A stretch of DNA of 8,000 nucleotides from CAZTLE01 sp964614415 (GTDB lineage Bacteria; Bacteroidota; Bacteroidia; Flavobacteriales; Flavobacteriaceae), in NCBI GenBank assembly GCA_964614415.1, contig CAZTLE010000185.1, forward strand, positions 1 to 8,000, written 5' to 3'. The position numbers and the translations under genes are program-made. The notes beneath the pieces were generated by a model. That model had not been told where the DNA came from. It saw only the letters and a list, made by a program, of their open reading frames with translations, and did no database searches. Shown one piece after another: positions 6,389 through 8,000 of the stretch (its first letter is position 1; each line of letters opens with the position of its first letter).

Positions 6389-6811
6389 CTATTTCTGCAT
6401 TTTGAGGTAATAGTCCACCGAATGCTTACCGGATCCGTAGAGCAGGAAGAACAAACAAAGCAACAGCACCACTGAAGACATGATAAGGTTTTGCGTGTTC
6501 ATTTCACCGAGGAAGTTGATCAGGACAGCACCTATAAGAATAGGAAGCTGCGCCACCACGGCCCAACGTGTCAACAATCCGAATGCGATTAAGATTCCAC
6601 CAACAAAGTGCGCCGGAGCCACGTAGTGAACGGCCATCATATCCCCGGCCAGACTTTGCAAGGGCTTGATGAGTTCCACCAGGATTTCCACATTGGACAT
6701 GAAATTGATCCCCTTGATGAACAGGAATACGCCAAGAGCAATCCGTAACAGATCCAGTGGGTAATAGGTATGGGCGTTGGCCCATTTGTTGAGCGACTTA
6801 ATAGTTCCCAT
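6389..6811 (-). CDS. DoxX family membrane protein
   Basis: Small four-helix inner-membrane protein of 140 residues. It shows the DoxX layout: LDLLRIALGVFLFIKGINF (19-37) as the first helix with the R23-x-x-LG signature, then APAHFVGGILIAFGLLTRW (65-83) with the conserved paired glycines (G71, G72), a third helix WAVVAQLPILIGAVLINF (83-100), and a last helix 108-126 ending in a short basic tail. DoxX proteins are linked in various bacteria to quinone-related redox or thiol-stress functions, but most members, including this type, are uncharacterised. Length is normal. ATG 6811 is chosen as the first in-frame start, before MGTIKSLNKW. It is separated by 59 bases from the carboxylase gene upstream and 68 bases from the MFS gene downstream, so co-transcription with either is possible but not evident. 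Its start codon overlaps a 9-bp inverted repeat. Confidence 0.85.
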   Translation of the reverse strand: MGTIKSLNKWANAHTYYPLDLLRIALGVFLFIKGINFMSNVEILVELIKPLQSLAGDMMAVHYVAPAHFVGGILIAFGLLTRWAVVAQLPILIGAVLINFLGEMNTQNLIMSSVVLLLCLFFLLYGSGKHSVDYYLKMQK

Positions 6812-6840
6812 AGCTGAAAATTTTAGCGTTATTCAGCTAT
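6810..6840 (-). promoter_or_regulatory. 9-bp inverted repeat overlapping the DoxX start codon
   Basis: Perfect arms ATAGCTGAA (6810-6818) and TTCAGCTAT (6832-6840) enclose 13 bases. Read on the minus strand, the 3' arm ends with the AT of the ATG start codon. Folded in mRNA this 9-bp stem would occlude the start; bound as DNA it would be a repressor-type operator at the gene's beginning. No regulator gene is adjacent and I do not recognise the motif. Confidence 0.4.
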
Positions 6841-6870
6841 AAGTTACTCATTTTTAATTACATAATGAAA

Positions 6871-8000
6871 TTATGTCTGAATCACCCCCAGGTTAAAAGG
6901 CTTCTCAATGGGAGCGTGATTGGCCGCTTCGATACCCATGGAGATCCAGGTTCGGGTATCCATAGGATCGATCACGGCATCCGTCCACAGTCGGGCCGCG
7001 GCGTAATAGGGTGAGATCTGATTGTCGTATCGTGATTTGATCTTATCGAACAGCTCTTTTTCAACTTCCGGAGTGATCTCTTTGCCCTCCTTTTTGAGGG
7101 AGGCGGTTTCGATCTGAAGCAATACTTTGGCAGCACTGTTACCGCTCATCACGGCGAGTTCAGCACTTGGCCAGGCCACAATGAGCCTGGGATCATAAGC
7201 CTTTCCGCACATGGCATAGTTACCGGCCCCGTAGGAATTACCGATGACCACCGTGAACTTCGGGACCACCGAGTTGCTCACCGCATTCACCATTTTAGCG
7301 CCGTCTTTAATGATTCCGCCATGCTCGCTTTTACTACCTACCATGAATCCGGTCACGTCCTGCAAAAAGACCAACGGTATCTTTTTCTGATTACAATTCG
7401 CAATAAAGCGGGTCGCTTTATCGGCACTGTCACTGTATATCACACCACCAAACTGCATTTCACCTTTTTTGGTTTTTACGAGCTTCCTTTGATTGGCAAC
7501 AATACCCACAGCCCAACCATCGATGCGCGCGTAACCGGTGAGAATGGTCTTTCCGTAACCCTCTTTGTACTCTTCGAACTCCGAATTATCCACCAGGCGC
7601 TTTACCACTTCCCGCATGTCGTACTGGTCCGCCCGCGATTTGGGAAGGAGGCCGTAAATGTCTTCGGGATTCTCCGCGGGCTTTTTACTTTCAATTCGAT
7701 TATAGCCGGCCTTCTCGTAGTCGCCTATCTTGTTAACAATGTTCTTGATCGTATCGAGGGCGTCCTTATCGTCTTTGGCTTTGTAATCAGTAACTCCGCT
7801 TATTTCGCAATGGGTTGTAGCTCCTCCAAGAGTTTCATTATCAATAGTCTCACCTATGGCTGCCTTTACCAAATAACTTCCTGCCAGAAAGATACTTCCG
7901 GTTTTATCTACGATGAGAGCTTCATCACTCATAATGGGTAGATAGGCTCCTCCGGCCACACAACTTCCCATAACAGCAGCAATCTGGGTAATGCCCATAC
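6871..8000 (-). CDS. acyl-CoA carboxylase, carboxyltransferase (beta) subunit, methylcrotonyl-CoA carboxylase type; N-terminus missing
   Basis: Biotin-dependent carboxyltransferase that moves CO2 from carboxybiotin to an acyl-CoA; the closest type is methylcrotonyl-CoA carboxylase beta of leucine breakdown. The frame runs off the right edge; the Met at 7998 is internal (it precedes GITQIA), and about 165-170 residues of a usual ~540 are missing. Numbering from that Met, the N-subdomain oxyanion motif is GSCVAGGAY (11-19) and the C-subdomain one is GNSYGAGNYAMCG (253-265). IFLAG...VKAAIGE (37-50), LGGATTHCEISGV (57-69), QDVTGFMVG (213-221) and the closing DAVIDPMDTRTWI (340-352) are all standard. 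GNYAMCGKAYDP points to the methylcrotonyl/geranyl group and not to propionyl or acetyl-CoA enzymes. A ~13-residue insert (KLVKTKKGEMQFGG) lies before IYSDSADKA. The biotin carboxylase subunit is not in view, so the substrate is inferred. Confidence 0.9.
   Translation of the reverse strand, partial: MGITQIAAVMGSCVAGGAYLPIMSDEALIVDKTGSIFLAGSYLVKAAIGETIDNETLGGATTHCEISGVTDYKAKDDKDALDTIKNIVNKIGDYEKAGYNRIESKKPAENPEDIYGLLPKSRADQYDMREVVKRLVDNSEFEEYKEGYGKTILTGYARIDGWAVGIVANQRKLVKTKKGEMQFGGVIYSDSADKATRFIANCNQKKIPLVFLQDVTGFMVGSKSEHGGIIKDGAKMVNAVSNSVVPKFTVVIGNSYGAGNYAMCGKAYDPRLIVAWPSAELAVMSGNSAAKVLLQIETASLKKEGKEITPEVEKELFDKIKSRYDNQISPYYAAARLWTDAVIDPMDTRTWISMGIEAANHAPIEKPFNLGVIQT

Noticed and set aside
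6860..6876. Perfect stem ACATAAT-GAA-ATTATGT around the carboxylase stop codon, considered as a terminator
   Set aside because: It is entirely A/T apart from one pair and is followed on the minus strand by AATTAAAAA with no T run, so it does not fit a rho-independent terminator.
7321..7941. Open frame of 206 codons on the plus strand
   Set aside because: It lies fully antisense to the well-conserved carboxyltransferase gene and its translation shows no family features; it is a shadow of the codon pattern.

Overview
The window looks like a chromosomal stretch from a Bacteroidota bacterium, most likely a marine Flavobacteriaceae-type organism. The evidence is indirect: AT-leaning but moderate base composition, no clear Shine-Dalgarno sequences before most genes, A-rich leaders, a 'LLAQ'-type signal peptide end, and protein families (acyl-CoA carboxylase beta subunit with a KxKKGEMQFGG insert, DUF2306, DoxX, secreted amidohydrolase) that I associate with that group. 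No RNA gene, CRISPR array, insertion sequence or phage gene was seen, and no gap between genes exceeds about 130 bases.

Layout, left to right. Bases 1-643 (+) hold the C-terminal part of an M24 metallopeptidase (Xaa-Pro aminopeptidase type) with all five metal ligands. It converges, with a single base between the stops, on seven minus-strand genes that fill the rest. In minus-strand reading order from the right edge these are: an acyl-CoA carboxylase carboxyltransferase subunit of the methylcrotonyl-CoA type (N-terminus outside the window); a DoxX-family membrane protein; an MFS transporter; a secreted COG1228-type amidohydrolase; a lipoprotein of unknown function with two related halves; a DUF2306 membrane protein; and an acyltransferase-3 membrane protein.

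Spacing suggests one tight unit: MFS transporter, amidohydrolase and lipoprotein (gaps of 48 or 12 bases, depending on the start chosen, and then 15 bases). A reasonable inference is an envelope unit in which the amidohydrolase cleaves a small amide or peptide in the periplasm, the MFS protein moves substrate or product across the inner membrane, and the lipoprotein is an accessory. The substrate is unknown. The other genes are separated by 59-126 bases. Each of these larger gaps carries an inverted repeat close to the next start codon, which is the main non-coding structure here.

Most of the window is ordinary housekeeping or accessory metabolism. I see no convincing new defence, mobile or biosynthetic system. 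The items most worth a second look are the duplicated lipoprotein, the aromatic-rich insertion in the amidohydrolase, and the start-codon inverted repeats.
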